DNA of 64,000 nucleotides from Tipula vernalis (GCA_958295665.1 OY282559.1:267940057-268004056); one strand, 5' to 3'; numbered from the stretch's first letter, positions 33,318 to 46,508 are shown. The notes: generated from the letters alone by a model not told the origin. Translations and numbers: made by a program.

Positions 33318-34147
33318 TACAGTTTTGATTTACAATCTTATATTAAATATAAAAATGTATTGTTTTACAACTAAATTTATGAATATAATTCACCACTGGT
33401 AATTAATAATTTCTATAACCCGAAAATTGATTGAGATTGAGAGAAGGGTAACTCAAAAAGTGTATTTTTTCTGAAAAGTAAAAATGTTTTGTGTGTGTGT
33501 GTAAATTTTTGTAAAAAAGGAATACTAGAAATCAGATTGAATGTTACATTTTTAGCGCACTGAATTGTGACGTATAGCGACGTATAGCGATTGATACGTT
33601 GTACTAAAAATGTAGTAAAGACACTGTAATTCAATCTGTAGTGAGAATCCGAACCTAAAATATAAATGCGATGAGCTGCAAAATATTTTGTAGGTGTCAC
33701 TAGCGGATCGGATTAATGTTGCAAACGTACAATTATATTTAAATTTGAATATAAAGTTTTAATAAATAATTGTAGCGTTGAAACGAATGATTGAGCGAAT
33801 GAATGAGTGAATCGCTACAGAACTCATTCGCAAGTGATTCTCCCTTCCTAAGGAATTATTGAATGTGTAGTAGCAATACGGACGGTTTTGTATGTTCGTG
33901 GGCTCGCGTTATATCGAAGGATTTTGATTTTACAGTACGAACCGATTTAATGATAAAACTTGGCTTCGGTTCGACTTTCGCAATGCATATTATGGCACTG
34001 CAACGACCAGAAATTTGGTAATTCGTTGGGAAAATATTCAAGAGGACTTTTAGACATAGCACAAGCATTTCGTGGAAGTGGATTCACCCAATAGGACGAA
34101 ATGTCAATTTATGAAAGTAGCGTGACAATTTTTAATATATTTTTCGG
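33318..34147. other. Non-coding stretch
   Basis: No gene recognised. A short direct repeat GACGTATAGC lies near 33570-33590. The frames at 33413-33700 and 33856-34068 look accidental. Confidence 0.4.
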
Positions 34148-34764
34148 ATGGATATGTACATAGCTACAATGCTCATAACACTAATAAAAGTGATTATATC
34201 GCATGATAGGTCAGAGCCAAGATATTACGAATTTATAGAAAAGGCTAAGAACTATTGCAGAAAATGTAATTTATCAGAGCATAAGTTTCAGAATAACTAT
34301 TTCAATGAGGATCAATACACTGAGCGACAAGCTTATAATGGAGATTATAACGGACCAGTGTAAAGAGTTATTCAAGCAAATTAGAAAGACTAATTTATTT
34401 ACCCGGTGCTATAATTATTAAGGAACATGATGAATCCAACTATAGGTATTTACATTCGGGCACACAAGTTGATATGTTTGAAGATGGTTCATATTTTGGT
34501 GAAATTGTATTGTTGCTTGGTTATGAAGAGCAAATCTTGTCGATTGTTGCTAATTATATTTGCGAAACGTACATACTGTCGAAAGCTAATTTATTAACCG
34601 TGATTAAACATAATTCTAGTTTACTGAAGGAAATGCAAAATATTGCATTTGATCGAATTCAAAAGATAAATCGTGTGCCAGAAACGTTCCTAGAAAAGTT
34701 TGGAAGCAAATTTATTTATTTTGAATTTTTATTTTGTAATGATTTATTTAAAAAAATATTTTGA
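34148..34764 (+). pseudogene. Cyclic-nucleotide-gated channel fragment (C-linker and CNBD)
   Basis: The first frame (34148-34363) has a membrane-like start (MYIATMLITLIKVIISHD) followed by YYEFIEKAKNYCRKCNLSEH and YFNEDQYTE. This is like the last transmembrane helix and C-linker of CNG/HCN-type channels. After a frame break, from about 34372, comes LIYLPGAIIIKEHDE, YRYLHSGTQVDMFEDGSYFG, EIVLLLGYE, SIVANYICETYILSKANLL and LLKEMQNIAFDRIQ: the cyclic nucleotide binding domain with its FGE motif. About 60 residues between the two parts are missing. The expected Arg of the phosphate-binding cassette is not seen. This is a broken copy of a host ion channel gene. Confidence 0.75.
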
Positions 34765-35079
34765 ACATGTACACCCTTAGTAAATTAAAATACAGAGTAC
34801 GCAGAAAAACTGAAGCATAAAAGAAAAAGCATGCAATATTATGGATGACCATATCCATCTTAGATGAAATCTCTCAAAATAGGTTATCCATCTTTTAATT
34901 TTCACACTGTTGTGAATGACCTATACTACGCTCAAAATAGTGGGTTTATTATGAGGTGGATATGACTTGCGACAGTTCAAAATTGTTGTTACTAAATAAA
35001 TAAATAAAACTAAATAAATCTGTAACTAGTAAAATCTAATAAATCTGTAACTAGTAGCATCTTATGTGACTTGTTTACT
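34765..35079. other. Non-coding spacer
   Basis: No gene. A tandem duplication AATCTGTAACTAGTA is present near 35018-35057. Confidence 0.4.
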
Positions 35080-37480
35080 GTTTCCTGTATGTGTATTTTA
35101 AATGAAGCTGAAAATTTATAGATCATCTGCAAATAATAAAGATAAATTCCCTAAAATGTTAGTAACTTCGTTTATAAATCAAACAAATAACAATGGGCCC
35201 AGTGCAAATCCCTGTAGCACTGCGGAAGCAGGAATAATTTCATAAGAACCTTCGCCATTTATTTCAACATACTGTACTCTTTGAGTAAGATAAGTTTCAA
35301 ACCAAAGAAGATTGGTGCCGCTGATTCCATATCCATACAACTTATCAAGCAGTAGTCAATAATTTATTTTATCAAAAGCTTTGGAGAAATCAAATCACAT
35401 CAACTCCAAAGCCAGAATCCAAAGATTCAGTTGCATACTAAGTAAACTCAATTAAGTTAGTTATAGTACGTCCTTTATAAAAATTTTTGAACAACAGTTG
35501 AGAATTGATATGGGCCTATAGTTGGAAACATCGGTCACCATTTTTATAAACTGGTACAATTTTAGCTATTTTCCAGCGACGATCTGGAAATCTCCCTTCA
35601 CAAAGTGCTTTGTTAAATATTAGCGTTAGTGGAATATAGTATAGATGGATTGAGCAACGTTTTTCAAAAATAAGGGGCTAGGAAATCAGATCCACATTAC
35701 TTATTAGCTAATTCTATTAAGCTCTTTAAACGTCTCCTCTCATTTACAGTTAAGTTAATCCATTAATTGTTCTTGTTCAATTATGTTAGCTTGTACATTG
35801 ATGAAACGGCATATGCCCTGAATATAATTCAGACAGTTTTAAAAAAATCTCCATATAAGTTATAAATGCCTTTAGAATGCTGGAAAACAGTTAGTTTTTT
35901 TTAATTTTTTACAATAACACCAAAATAGTTTAGGATTTTCACTTATTGAATTTTCTATTGAACTGACGTGTTCGGTACTAAAATAATGTCAAAGCTGAAA
36001 ACATAAAATTGTATTATCATTTTTATATATATTTGTAAAATTTGTAAACTTTAAAGGCCAATAATTAATTGTAATCAAAATAATTATCTGTACAATTCCA
36101 TGTGACATATGTAATGTCAAAATGGGAGTCGAATTCTAATATTTAATTTATATTATCAGAATTGTATTAGAATTATAATGTTTAATTTGCAGTGCAGTGT
36201 CGAAAATTATAAACATCGACGCGACATCTGTGATGAATACATCATATTAAGCGTTCGAACATAATTTTCGACTCCGTACAGCTTTTTTTGTCTTGTCAAA
36301 TCAGTAACCTAACCACAGCTGAACAAAAAGAATAAAATAAAAAGTCATACGGCGAATAGTAAAAAATAGAGTTTTTTTGTCCAAGAAATCCATGATACAG
36401 TCCACGTCGTTCATCTTGGGGAAAGTGAACATAGTCTTGCTAAATCATAGCCATAATTTAGATTGTGCCCCCCAACAGACGTATTGAGGATATCACAATT
36501 TTGATCTTTCTTTACCCAAGCTCTTCTAAAATCCTCTAAAATTCAGAATCCTTTAGTTTGTTGTGTTCTATTTTGAAATATTCCCTTACTCCAAAAAGCA
36601 TAATCAAATGCTTGGAATACCATGCAGCATAAGATTTATCGTGAAAATAGGAATGAGTAAACGGAACCCTTTTGTCAATTATACCATAAATAAGTTTATA
36701 AAAGAAGTCTACCACCTGATTGGTATTGAGGTTATCCAAATTATTTACCCAATCTACTACGTTAATCTCAAAGTTAATAGCACTAAAATCACAGTTTCTA
36801 AAGTTAAAGCATTTGGTATCTGACCAAAATTTCAAGTGGTGGATGGTGTTGGTCTACTTAAGACAAAGTATCATTTGAACTATTCACTGATATATTTTTA
36901 GGGTCAACATTTGTAAAAATCAGGTCTAACAGCCTATTATTATGATTAAAGAGAATATTACATTGACTTAGCCCAGAAAGATGAATTGATTCAAACAAAA
37001 ATTGCTCTACCATGACAGGTGGAGGGAATTAATGTATTGCTATTAATATCCTCATCCCAACTGATTAATTAATAATCCGGTTTGGATTATCAAAAAACTG
37101 ATCGTATGCATCACTTTTTAGTTTTGGTTTCAACACAAATCCAAATCTCCGCTGCACATACCTCCCAAGATGACAAACGCTAAGATTTAAGATTATACTT
37201 TACCGCAACAAGGCAACCACCGCCATCGACCTTATCAGGAAAAAACTAAGGCTTCTGCCACATCTGTTCACGACATAGTCAGACGAGAATAATTCAGTAT
37301 TGAAGATAGTACCATTAAGCCTGTTGTGAGTCAAAATCATTAAAGAAACGTTTATTACCTGCTCTTCTAAAACAGCCTTATATAGAGATTTAAGGAATTC
37401 CGGTCCTGAAAAATCGGTATACATATTTTGGAAAAATACCCCTAAGAAAACCTTGAGTAATGAATGATATTCCAAACGAA
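35080..37480 (-). mobile_element. CR1/Jockey-like LINE remnant (endonuclease, linker, RT)
   Basis: From right to left on the minus strand: endonuclease LMILTHNRLNGTIFNTEL with SSDYVVNRCGRS (37200-37475); the linker VVDWVNNLDNLNTNQVVDFF and VPFTHSYFHDK (36536-36835); RT beginning with FPDRRWKIAKIVPVYKNGD near 35540-35600; then DFSKAFDKINY (35345-35385), YLTQRVQYVEINGEGSY, GFALGPLLFV and LFADDL (about 35115-35130). Stops and deletions occur throughout. It copies itself by target-primed reverse transcription when intact. Confidence 0.8.
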
Positions 37481-39170
37481 AAAGTGTATTATTGTCTGCA
37501 CTCCCCTCAAATTTTTGTTACTTTACTTGATGGAAAAGGATTAGATATTTTTGATCCTAAATCTAAAAAGTTAAGAACCACTGCTAAACGAATTCTGACA
37601 TCAGAAAAATTTCAATCGAACAACAAACAATAAATTTAAATCAAGCAAGAATTATAAACATAATAAATTGCATTTAGCGCAAGAATTGGTGACCACATAA
37701 TTTAAATTTGATCCAAATTCTAATTTATAACACTCGAGACATACACACAAACAGAATGCAAATTGCGATAACAAATTTTCTATAGGGCATATACATAACT
37801 CTACTCAACCAAACCAAAGAAATAACACAAAAAATTCCTTACAAAATTCAACAAACAAACCAAATCACTTTCAATATTTAACATACACAGACACACACAC
37901 ACACACTACATAACACACAAGAAAATTACAAGAAAATGAAATTAGATTACTATTTAATGTAAATTGATTACAACAAACAATAAAAATAAATAAATACGAG
38001 CAGCTGTTAAGTAATTTATTTGCCAAGAAACTATTTATTACTGCGCGTGTGTGTACTGGTTAAAAGTTAAGCGATTTTTTTTGCTGCTGCTTTACATTAA
38101 TTCAATCTGTTATTGTTGGTAACTGACTTGAAATTTAATAAGGGTTTTGTAATTAAGTTTCAATTAAATTTGTATGATTGTACGTAAACTTTAAAATTCA
38201 TATACGATTTGTTGATTTTACTCTTATTAGACGTTTAGACGTCGTCCATTGATGTTTTGATCGCCAAAAATTGAAGTGTTCAAGATTGATGGTAGGGAAC
38301 AGCTTTTTTATTAGCCTAAATAATTAAATGCCATCAACATAAATACTCTATAATACTGGAAACATAATTTGGCAGTTTTACCATAAAAATGATACTAAAC
38401 CCAAACCAAAACAATAAACTGTACTATCGATCGATCGATCGATCGTTAAACGTAAAAAAAAAGTAAAAAAAAAACAAAACACGAAAACCCTTTTTCCATG
38501 TTATGTTTATAATATACTACATATACGAGAGTATTAAAAACCAAAACAATCTCGTTAAATTCTTGGAATCTTGATTCAATTTTAGTCGTTGCCTTTATTT
38601 TTGGCTTTTTTTGCTTCTTATTCTACTTCTTATACATTATTATTATTATTACGTTTTCTTTTTGTTGAATGATCATTTTTTTTTTTTTTGTATAAACAAA
38701 AAGTTGAATACATGAGAGTAGGTATGTACGAATATGGTGGAATCGCGCAAGAGATCAAAACTAAATACAAAAGAACATAATTCGTTCGTGATCTTGAAAA
38801 TAGCGTAGTCTGAGCTTTGTGTTTTTTTTTTGGCAAGTTTAACATTTTTTGATGGTCATGGGTTTTATATACCTACTTCTTTCTTTAAATTAAATGAAAA
38901 TAGAAAGGGAAATTAATATTTTTGTAACAATTTATTAAATAACACAGCATGTAAGGGAGTTCATATAAAATTAGATGCTCCCGGGGCTGCTTTGCAGCAG
39001 CAATGGCTCGAACGCCAAGACATTTTCAACAGAAGCAAGCTATGCCGTAAAAATTAAAATTGGTCCACACGGCAAGTGAATATTGTTCTCTATTTACTAT
39101 TAGTTTTTGGTAATAATTATTGTGTGTACTTTTAAGTAGGCGTTTGTTGGTATATAGTTTAAAAGAATGT
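37481..39170. other. AT-rich non-coding stretch with microsatellites
   Basis: No gene. It holds a (CA)n run at about 37889-37907, an (ATCG)5 run at 38426-38445, TTATTATTATTATT near 38637 and several A/T homopolymers. It resembles the low-complexity DNA at 1116-3459. Confidence 0.5.
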
Positions 39171-41640
39171 CACAGAGGTTACGAAAGTTTCAAATAGACA
39201 AATTATTTAAAAACAATAGATGCAGAGCTGATACAGGATATGACAGAATTATTTAAAGAAATGTCTGCCAATAATAGAATAGAAATTATCAAAACAGAAA
39301 TAAAATGTCTGAAAAATTCTGCAAATCGTCAAGACGAAATAAATTCACAACAAATTGATTGCAACTAAAATTCATGTTTTGACAGTAATAGTTGAAAAAT
39401 TATTTCTGAGCTTGCTGTTAAAGCTAAAACAACAAAAAATAACACTTTCGTTAAACTAGCCAACTTAATACCATCATTTTGGCCACCTGATTCTCTAAAA
39501 AATAAGATAATTTGTAGACGTGTACTTGTAAAAACAACTTGTTAAATGCAAAGCTTACTTTTATGAATTGGCAATTTCTCGATTAGATCTACTAAAATAA
39601 TTTGAAAAATTCCAAACTCATAAAAGTAAGCTTTGCTTTTCACCAGTTTACACATTCACAGATTATCTTAGTTTTTAGAGAATTAGGGTGCAGGCGACAA
39701 TCATCGAATCATTTTTTAGTCCCACGCTCAGCTGTAATGATATAAGTACACGATTATATTGTTTAGATACTATCTATTATCAAAATGTTGGTTGTTTGCC
39801 AGTATACGTTTTTGTGAGACCAAGTTACGAATTTTTCGGTGACAATTATGTAACGTACAAATGTGATCGATCCAGCCTAACAAGTGATAAATCTGATGGT
39901 GGTAGAGTTCTTATAGCTGTGTACAAATCAATCAATAATGTTGAAGTGATCTGTCAAAATAATAATGTTGAATATGTTGCTTTGAAATTGTCATGAGCTG
40001 TTAAATCGTTATACGTATTTACCATAATGCGACGTATGTTCCACCTCAAAGCTCCGCTGTGGTTTACAACTTGCACTGTGAAAATATTTATTATTTTTTA
40101 TCGCATTCTAACATAAATGACATCATATGTATATTGGGCGATTTCAGTCTTCCTGGTATATGGTGGCTCACTGATTATGAGGTTATTTCTTCAGTTTTTC
40201 GATCCAATGTCACAAGTGCTGAAGAATAAATTTTCATTGATTCTATGTTATCTTTAAACTGGCATCAAATTTGTAAAGTTGCAAATCTAAAGGTCAAAAT
40301 TCTGGATGTAGTTTTTCTGAATGACCCTAACTGTGGATCGGTTACAAAATCATTGGAGCCAAGTTATGTTTGAAGCTTTTGACAAACATGTGCCAAGGAG
40401 CTGCAAACGTAAGAAAAATCATCCTCCGTGATTTGACAACAATTTGGTCAATTTAAGGAACAGGAAAAATAAGGCGCATTAACTTGCCAAAGCTACTGTT
40501 GGCAACTCGTTTTATCTTAATTCTTGCCGGCAATTGCGCTGGGAATTTGATAGTCGATAACTTGCATAAAGAACTTATACTTCACGGCTTGAAAATAATT
40601 TAATCATAAACCCTAAGCTGTTTTGGTCATTTGTTGATGCTAAAAGAAAATGTTCTGAGTATCCTCAAATGATGTCAGTGAATGATGGTACTGCTTGTAA
40701 CGCTGAGGAAATATTTGAATTATTTGCGTAATTTTTCCAGTCAGTCTACAAAAGATACAATGATGTTAATGTTAATGTTTCGATAGATTCTCATATCGAG
40801 TATCAGCATAATTTAATAGGAATACCTTATATTTCCAAAAATGATGTCAGCCAAGATATATCTAAAATGAAATTGGGATGAGGATATGATGGTATACCTG
40901 CAAATATACTTAATCACCTTAAAAGGTCATTATCATGCCAAATCTGATGTCAAATCATCATTAGCACTTGAACAACATCGATTATCAGACATCGTTCCAC
41001 CACTAGAAACGTTTTAAGTTTATCATCTCAATATTTAAGGGGTTTGACTACAAAAGGCAGGTTGATGTTATTTTCTCGGCAGTTTGAGCTCATCCTTGCC
41101 AAATTGGACAACTTTGGAGTGAATATATTATTTTTAAACTGGATTGAATCGTATCTGCGTAATCGTGAGCAGGTGGTACAAATCGCCGGTGGTACATCTA
41201 AGACGATTGAAGTTCATTCTGGTGTTCCTCGGTGTTCTCACCTGGGGCCTGAGTTGTTTGAGGACAAAAACTGTTAATTTTCTGCAACAGTGTTTAGAAA
41301 CGCAAAGTGATCTTGATTGGCTATATAAATGATCGAGTTTAAATAAATTACCCTTAAATGTTGACAAGTGTAAGACTTTGAGTTTCTTCAGGAAAAAGGA
41401 TGTTATTGTTGAGTACTTCCATTCACTAGGAATTTTCGTAATCCTCATTTCGTTAACAGTTTTTACTGTTCTGTCGTCCAGTCTACAACAATTATATTGA
41501 GATCGAATTCAGCGATCAACAATTTATTATCGTCATAACCTAAATTGGCCTATTGTACGCAACATTGAAGTGTGGCTGTAAAATAATAAGTAATAAAAAA
41601 ATTTACCAAAATTTTCTAATTTGGAACCTTTACTGGAAAG
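39171..41640 (+). mobile_element. CR1-like LINE remnant, plus strand
   Basis: An ORF1-like start (ATG at 39168, Lys/Asn-rich coiled stretch) is followed by endonuclease blocks: YVTYKCDRSSLTSDKSDGGR and VLIAVYKSI (39688-39996), ICILGDFSLPGI and ILDVVF (40100-40320). The RT part in 41044-41277 has FELILAKLDNFGVNILFLNW, YLRNREQVVQI and VHSGVPRCSHLGPELF. The FADD catalytic block is missing because the frame jumps to a tail near 41275. Many stops are present. Confidence 0.78.
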
Positions 41641-41829
41641 ACGTAAAATTGCTGCTTCAATCTTCTTATAAGTTATTTACAGCTTAATTGTATTAAATGA
41701 TGGGTGTGTCCCGTAACATTTTAATTTGTGCCATTTTTGAATGAATTTTATTCATGTTTATTACAATATTTTAATTAGCACCTATGGGGTTGGGTCCGAG
41801 GGAATCACAGGCCTCTAGTATAATAAATT

Positions 41830-42530
41830 GGAAACTAACAGATTATTTAAAATAATGCAAACGAATGAAGAACTTTATTATCCTTTACCCCATTTCAATT
41901 ATGCGTTATCCGTAATTTATTAAATGTATATCTTGTATTGTGCCAAATCAAAGAACAAAGACATAGTTGGTCTAAATGATATAAAGCTGTACTTTAGAAT
42001 TACTATACTGATAAACTAAACCCCACAAAATAAACCAAATTTGTAACTGCTAGTCCTACGGAAAGACAAAAATATGTGCACTATTGATTCGAAAAGCTTA
42101 GGTATGGTTTAGAATAGCAATGCCACGGTAGTTTTCGATCTCGTTCCTTTTTTGCTCATCTTGAAAATCGGAAGGAAAATTGAGATCTTCCAAGAGTATC
42201 GAAAAAACGTTCCTCATAGTTTTTCAATAAGATGGATGAAAAGCCATCATGTCCCTTACTAGTGTCAAGATGGTATACTATATACGCGATCAAGATCCTC
42301 CTGATATTGTTGAATTCTGAGCACTGCAGGATTTTATTAACGAATGATGACGAGGCGGGCTCATAAATGGAAATGTTAGTAAATAGATCACATACGTATG
42401 AGAAGGAGTTATCAGATAATTTTCTTTTATTATTCATGAACCTCATTACCATAACACCAGTTGAAAACCTATTAAGATTTATGAACTCTTTGCGTGCGAA
42501 ATCAAAAGCTGGATAATACTCACAAGCATA
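41830..42530 (-). pseudogene. LINE RT N-terminal fragment
   Basis: Minus-strand frame with FMNNKRKLSDNSFSYVCDLF, then FNNIRRILIAYIVYHLDTSK and GHDGFSSILLKNYEERF, the block before RT in Jockey/R1-like LINEs. After a frame change, NYRGIAIL and IPKLFESIVHIF are the first RT motifs. It is cut on the right at the copia element. Confidence 0.65.
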
Positions 42531-42971
42531 ATAACAAGGTAAGAAGATTTTTATTTTATATATTATGAGTCCTTTTGTCATTATATTCGCACACTGATTG
42601 TTAGTCGAGATGTATTGCAACTTGATTTCCTTGTTGGCGACAGATCCTTGAATGAAATTATACTTCACATCGATATGTTTCATTCGTTTGTGTTCTCGTG
42701 GCTCTGCTACCTTGATGCAAGACTGATTATCTTTGAATATCGTTGTTGATGATAAACAACGATGACAAAGTTCGTTCAATAAACAGCATGTTTCACAAAT
42801 GCACTTTGCCAATGCCAAATAATCTGCTTCAATTGACGAAAGACTAACAGTAGTCGGTTGCTTTTGTGGTAGCCAGCTTATTGTATTGTCAAATATCATG
42901 AACACATAACTTGATGTTGATTTAAGGTCGTTCTTATCACCAGTCCAATCAGAATCAGTGTAACTAAACAA
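42531..42971 (-). pseudogene. copia RNase H
   Basis: FSYTDSDWTGDKNDLKSTSS (first Asp), TVSLSSIEADYLALA (Glu), IFKDNQSCIKVA (Asp), RMKHIDVKYNFIQ and NNQCANIMTKGL: the full signature of copia RNase H, uninterrupted. Its frame runs on to 42156 into LINE sequence by chance. Confidence 0.9.
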
Positions 42972-42999
42972 AATATCAGCCGCAGCATTGCGTTAATAA

Positions 43000-43560
43000 A
43001 CCATTTTCAGTTCAGCTGTTCCCTGAACGTATCGCAAAATACGTTTCACATACATAAAATGTTCATCAGTACAACAGCTTTGAAATCGACTGAAATAACT
43101 CGATGATGCACACAAATCTGGTCGAATTGTTTGAGTGGCATACGTCAAACATCCAATAAGTTCTCTGTATAAGGTTGATCAGTCAAGTTCTTTTCATCAA
43201 CATTTGGTAAACTTAAACCAATTTAAACCGGTGTTGTAGCCGATTTACAGCTTTTCATGTCAAATTTCGTTCAAACATTCTTCAAATAATGTGACTGACT
43301 CAAGGCAATCGAGTTATCATTTGAGTTTCGTTCAACATGGATTCCCAAAAACGAAACTATTTTTCCGACATCCGTCATCTCGAACTCTCTTGTTACTCTT
43401 GCTGGGCATTTCATACCCAAAATGATTAGAAATTGATAATAAAACACGAAAAGTGGTTGGCTTGGCCGTTTGTGAATACGTTTCATTGTAGTCGAAACCT
43501 TTTTTTTATCAAAAACCCCAAGCAACGAGTCTTGTTTTGTACTTGTCGACCTCACCATTT
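43000..43560 (-). pseudogene. copia RT C-terminal part
   Basis: FEMTDVGKIVSFLGIHVERN and IALSQSHYLKNV are the segment just after the YVDD motif. YVDD itself and the preceding palm are missing. On the left, broken pieces with SATTPVEIGLSLPN continue the region before RNase H. Confidence 0.8.
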
Positions 43561-44099
43561 GGTTTACGTTTCAGCTTAAACACCCATTTGCATGTGACAG
43601 CTCTACGACCAGTTGGTAGCTTACCAAGTATCATTTTTTAACAATGCTGAAAATTCATCATTAATTGCCAACTCTCATTTTGGCCAATCAGTCCGATTCC
43701 TTGCATCGATCATCGTAACCGGCTGAATTTGCACAAATTCCTCAGTTGAAAGTGCAAAACTAGCGAACCAATTGCCCGATTCACTCATATTCATATCGAT
43801 ATGGTTCCCTTTTTAAACGATCACCATGAGGTAATTCATTGCTGTTACCATTCAACATGAGTTTACCGATGCGTATATGTATCGTGTATATGTTCACATT
43901 TGACATAATTCAACCGATCGTAGATTGATTTCTCATCGATTATCACATTACGGCACATGCCAACTTGCCATTTTCGATATCCCTTAGTCGTTACGTCAAG
44001 CATGTAATATTTTGTTGATTTAGTTTTCTTTCGGCACATCGTTGTAACAAATCGATCCAAAAATTCGAAGATTCGATTAATTTGGCTTTTTACCGTACC

Positions 44100-44650
44100 A
44101 AATTTCAGCAGGCATTTTGTTTACCGACAGCGCCTGTTGTTGAGCGATTCTTAAAATACTATAGGTTCAGGTGGCGGTCCACTAGAACCAGCCATAGACA
44201 CAAAAATGGTCCGCAACCATATAACATACCATAATTTGAGTAGAAAACAGTTTCGTTCCAAAATCGACCACTTGAAGCACTTGACAGAATCATTGTTCTT
44301 GCTTTTTCAACCACAGTACGATTAAAACGTTCAGATACTGCATTAATTTCCGGATTATATGGCACGGTAAAATTCAGCTGAATACCACTATTGACGCAGA
44401 AAGATTTAAATCCTTTTGAGCAATACTCACCACCATTATCCAATTGTAATTTCGCAATTCTTTTTCCATGTTGCGTTTCACCCATAGCGACATATTGGTT
44501 AAATTTATCGAAAACTTCACTTTTCTGCTTCACGCAGTATACCATGGATGCACGTGAAAAATCATCAGTAAAGGCAACAAAAAATCTCGAACCATCATGC
44601 GCCGTTTCACTCATTAAACCGCCGACATCGGTGTGAACCAATTCCAAAAT
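44100..44650 (-). pseudogene. copia integrase core, interrupted by an insertion
   Basis: All catalytic residues are visible: Asp in VHTDVGGLMSE, Asp in LQLDNGGEYCS and Glu in AVSERFNRT. After WNETVFYS the usual sequence is replaced by about 80 bp of foreign sequence (about 44161-44240). Then the normal copia sequence resumes with YFKNRSTTGAVG, followed by a break. The start at 44647 is the first Met in the frame; the HHCC domain to the right is degraded. Confidence 0.88.
44161..44218 (-). repeat. Short dispersed repeat inside copia integrase
   Basis: The minus strand reads GGTTGCGGACCATTTTTGTG, then TCTATGGCTGGTTCTAGTGG, ACCGCCACC and GAACCTAT. The same module, about 85% alike by eye, is at 50188-50241 in a satellite. 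It is not part of normal copia integrase. Confidence 0.7.
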
Positions 44651-44775
44651 TCGTTCAGAACCAATTTCCTTTCTTGGTCGATATATGGTAAACGCGTTTG
44701 CTTACCAATTACACAAGATTCACAAAATTTGTCATCGATGTTCACCTTTAATTTGTCCACTCTTATCGCCATGTT

Positions 44776-45620
44776 TTAATTCACCATCTTTTTCATGTCG
44801 TTGACATTGAATTTAATTTCTCCACTCCAGAAATTCCTGCAAATACATTTCGTGCAACATGAAACAGCAGAATTTACACCGGAACTTTTCTTACCGTACG
44901 AATCATTCTTATTTGACAATTTTACTCTGCAATTTGCTTTAATTTGACCTGACTTTTTGCATCTGTGACAGATAATTTCTGAACGATCCGCTTGCATTGC
45001 CATCGAATCACTTGATTTACCGCTACGTCCATTTCCAAACAGAGCACGCTTTCCATACTCGTCCAAAAGACGACTTTTAACAAATTCGATTGTTAATTTT
45101 GTTGTATCCATCGTTTCTAGTGCTGTAATGTTAAAATCAAATGACAAACAATGTCGAGTTATTCCAATGTGGTCAACCAATCGATTTCAGTTCACACACA
45201 ATATGATCGAATTCCATAAAACATTCGTTGATGTCGTCATCATCCTTGTATCTCATTGTTTAAAGCTGTTTTCGCAACAACAGCTGACCGGCAACACTTT
45301 TGTGCTCAAACACACCAATCAACGTATCGTATATTTCCTTCACGAATTGTTTGTCTTTAATGTATTCCGGTTGAGAATCACCAATACGCTGTACCAAAAT
45401 CGATTTACACTTCTTTTATTCACTCTCTTTGATCTTTTAATTTTTTGCGTCATTGTCCGAGCCAACTGGAACATTTCTCAGTAATGTGTCCAATGAATAC
45501 TCATTAAAAACTTTTCAAAACCATATCTTCTAGCAACATTTTTATTCGATACTTTCAGTTTGAGAAATTTGTACCATCAAATCGTTTCACTTTTTGCATA
45601 TTTATTTCCATGTCCGACTT
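44776..45620 (-). pseudogene. copia gag with zinc knuckle
   Basis: The frame 44776-45180 contains TTKLTIEFVKSRLLDEYGKR and the knuckle CHRCKKSGQIKANC, where the His of CCHC is Gln. The N-terminus is in other frames up to about 45615. The knuckle would bind element RNA; the His loss argues against function. Confidence 0.8.
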
Positions 45621-46049
45621 GCCCAACAAAAAAGTTCAATGGATCATGCAGGAGGCAACTGATGAACCAACAACGCTATTATTCGCAATAAAACTGCACA
45701 ATTTCACAATACACGAAATACCATGCACTTAGTCTCCAGAATATTCGCGACTTTTAATCCGGTTTAAAAAGACCAAAGTATAAAAATCCTGTCAAAAATG
45801 ACCAAAAAATTTGGTGAGTCCAAAACCACTTTTCTCGACGTTTTGTTTTGAAAGTCCCTGAGTCTAAAAAAGAAAAAAAAGGTCCGTCTGTACCAATGGT
45901 ATTATGAGAACGGCTTGTCGGATTTAACATTTTTTTTCGCCAATCTGTTTCTATGGTCAAGCGGAAGATTTGAAAAGCTTTTGGAACCTGTACGTCAAGA
46001 GGGTCGGCTAGCTGCCAAACGAATTGACGCAAAATACCTGGTTATACAA
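45621..46049. other. Non-coding, position of the copia leader/5' LTR
   Basis: No gene. By position it should contain the copia leader and LTR, but no second copy is in the window to prove it. Confidence 0.35.
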
Positions 46050-46490
46050 ATATTTACCAATTTGTTATATATGCTGATTTGAATATTGACTTGGGTTGGG
46101 TATTTAGTTTGAGGTTGAGTTGAAGATTAAGTTAGTGGTCAATTTGTGGGTTGAGTTGAAGATGAGTTGGAGTTGAGTTAGGGTTGGATATAAAAATATT
46201 TACGAATTTTTTATAGCTGGTTTGATTATTGAATTGGGCATTGAATTTGAGGTTGATTTGAAGGCTAAGTTAGGTATCAATTTGCGGGTTGAGTTAAACT
46301 TGAGTTGGAGTTGAGTTAGGGCTGGATAGGATATAGTGAGTTGTTCACCAATTTTTTATTGGCTGGTTTGAGGAGTGAGTTTGGCGTAAAGTTTGCGGTT
46401 TAGTTGAGGGTTAAGTTGGGTTCCGTTTGCTAGTTGAATTAGGGTTGAGTTGCGGTTTAGTTGAGGTTAGATTAGGGTTTAGTGAGCACT
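46050..46490. repeat. Three-copy ~145-bp tandem repeat rich in TTGAGTT
   Basis: The landmark GCTGRTTTGA recurs at 46073, 46216 and 46362 (spacing 143 and 146). It is preceded each time by TTTACCAATTT-like sequence and followed by GAGTTGGAGTTGAGTTAGGG-type words. Probably the same family as 3460-3862, in opposite orientation. Confidence 0.8.
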
Positions 46491-46508
46491 TGAGCAATCT
46501 ATATATAT

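Larger units (their letters stand above)
42531..45620 (-). mobile_element. Ty1/copia element remnant
   Basis: From right to left on the minus strand: gag start (MQKVKRFDGTNFSN) near 45600-45560, zinc knuckle, integrase, RT end, RNase H. Order integrase before RT marks Ty1/copia. LTRs were not found. The RT core, with YVDD, is deleted. Confidence 0.88.

Noticed and set aside
36563..36823. Plus-strand frame within the LINE at 35080-37480
   Set aside because: Antisense to the LINE linker domain, which has recognisable motifs.
38426..38445. (ATCG)5 as a possible regulatory array or CRISPR-like repeat
   Set aside because: A simple microsatellite with no spacers.
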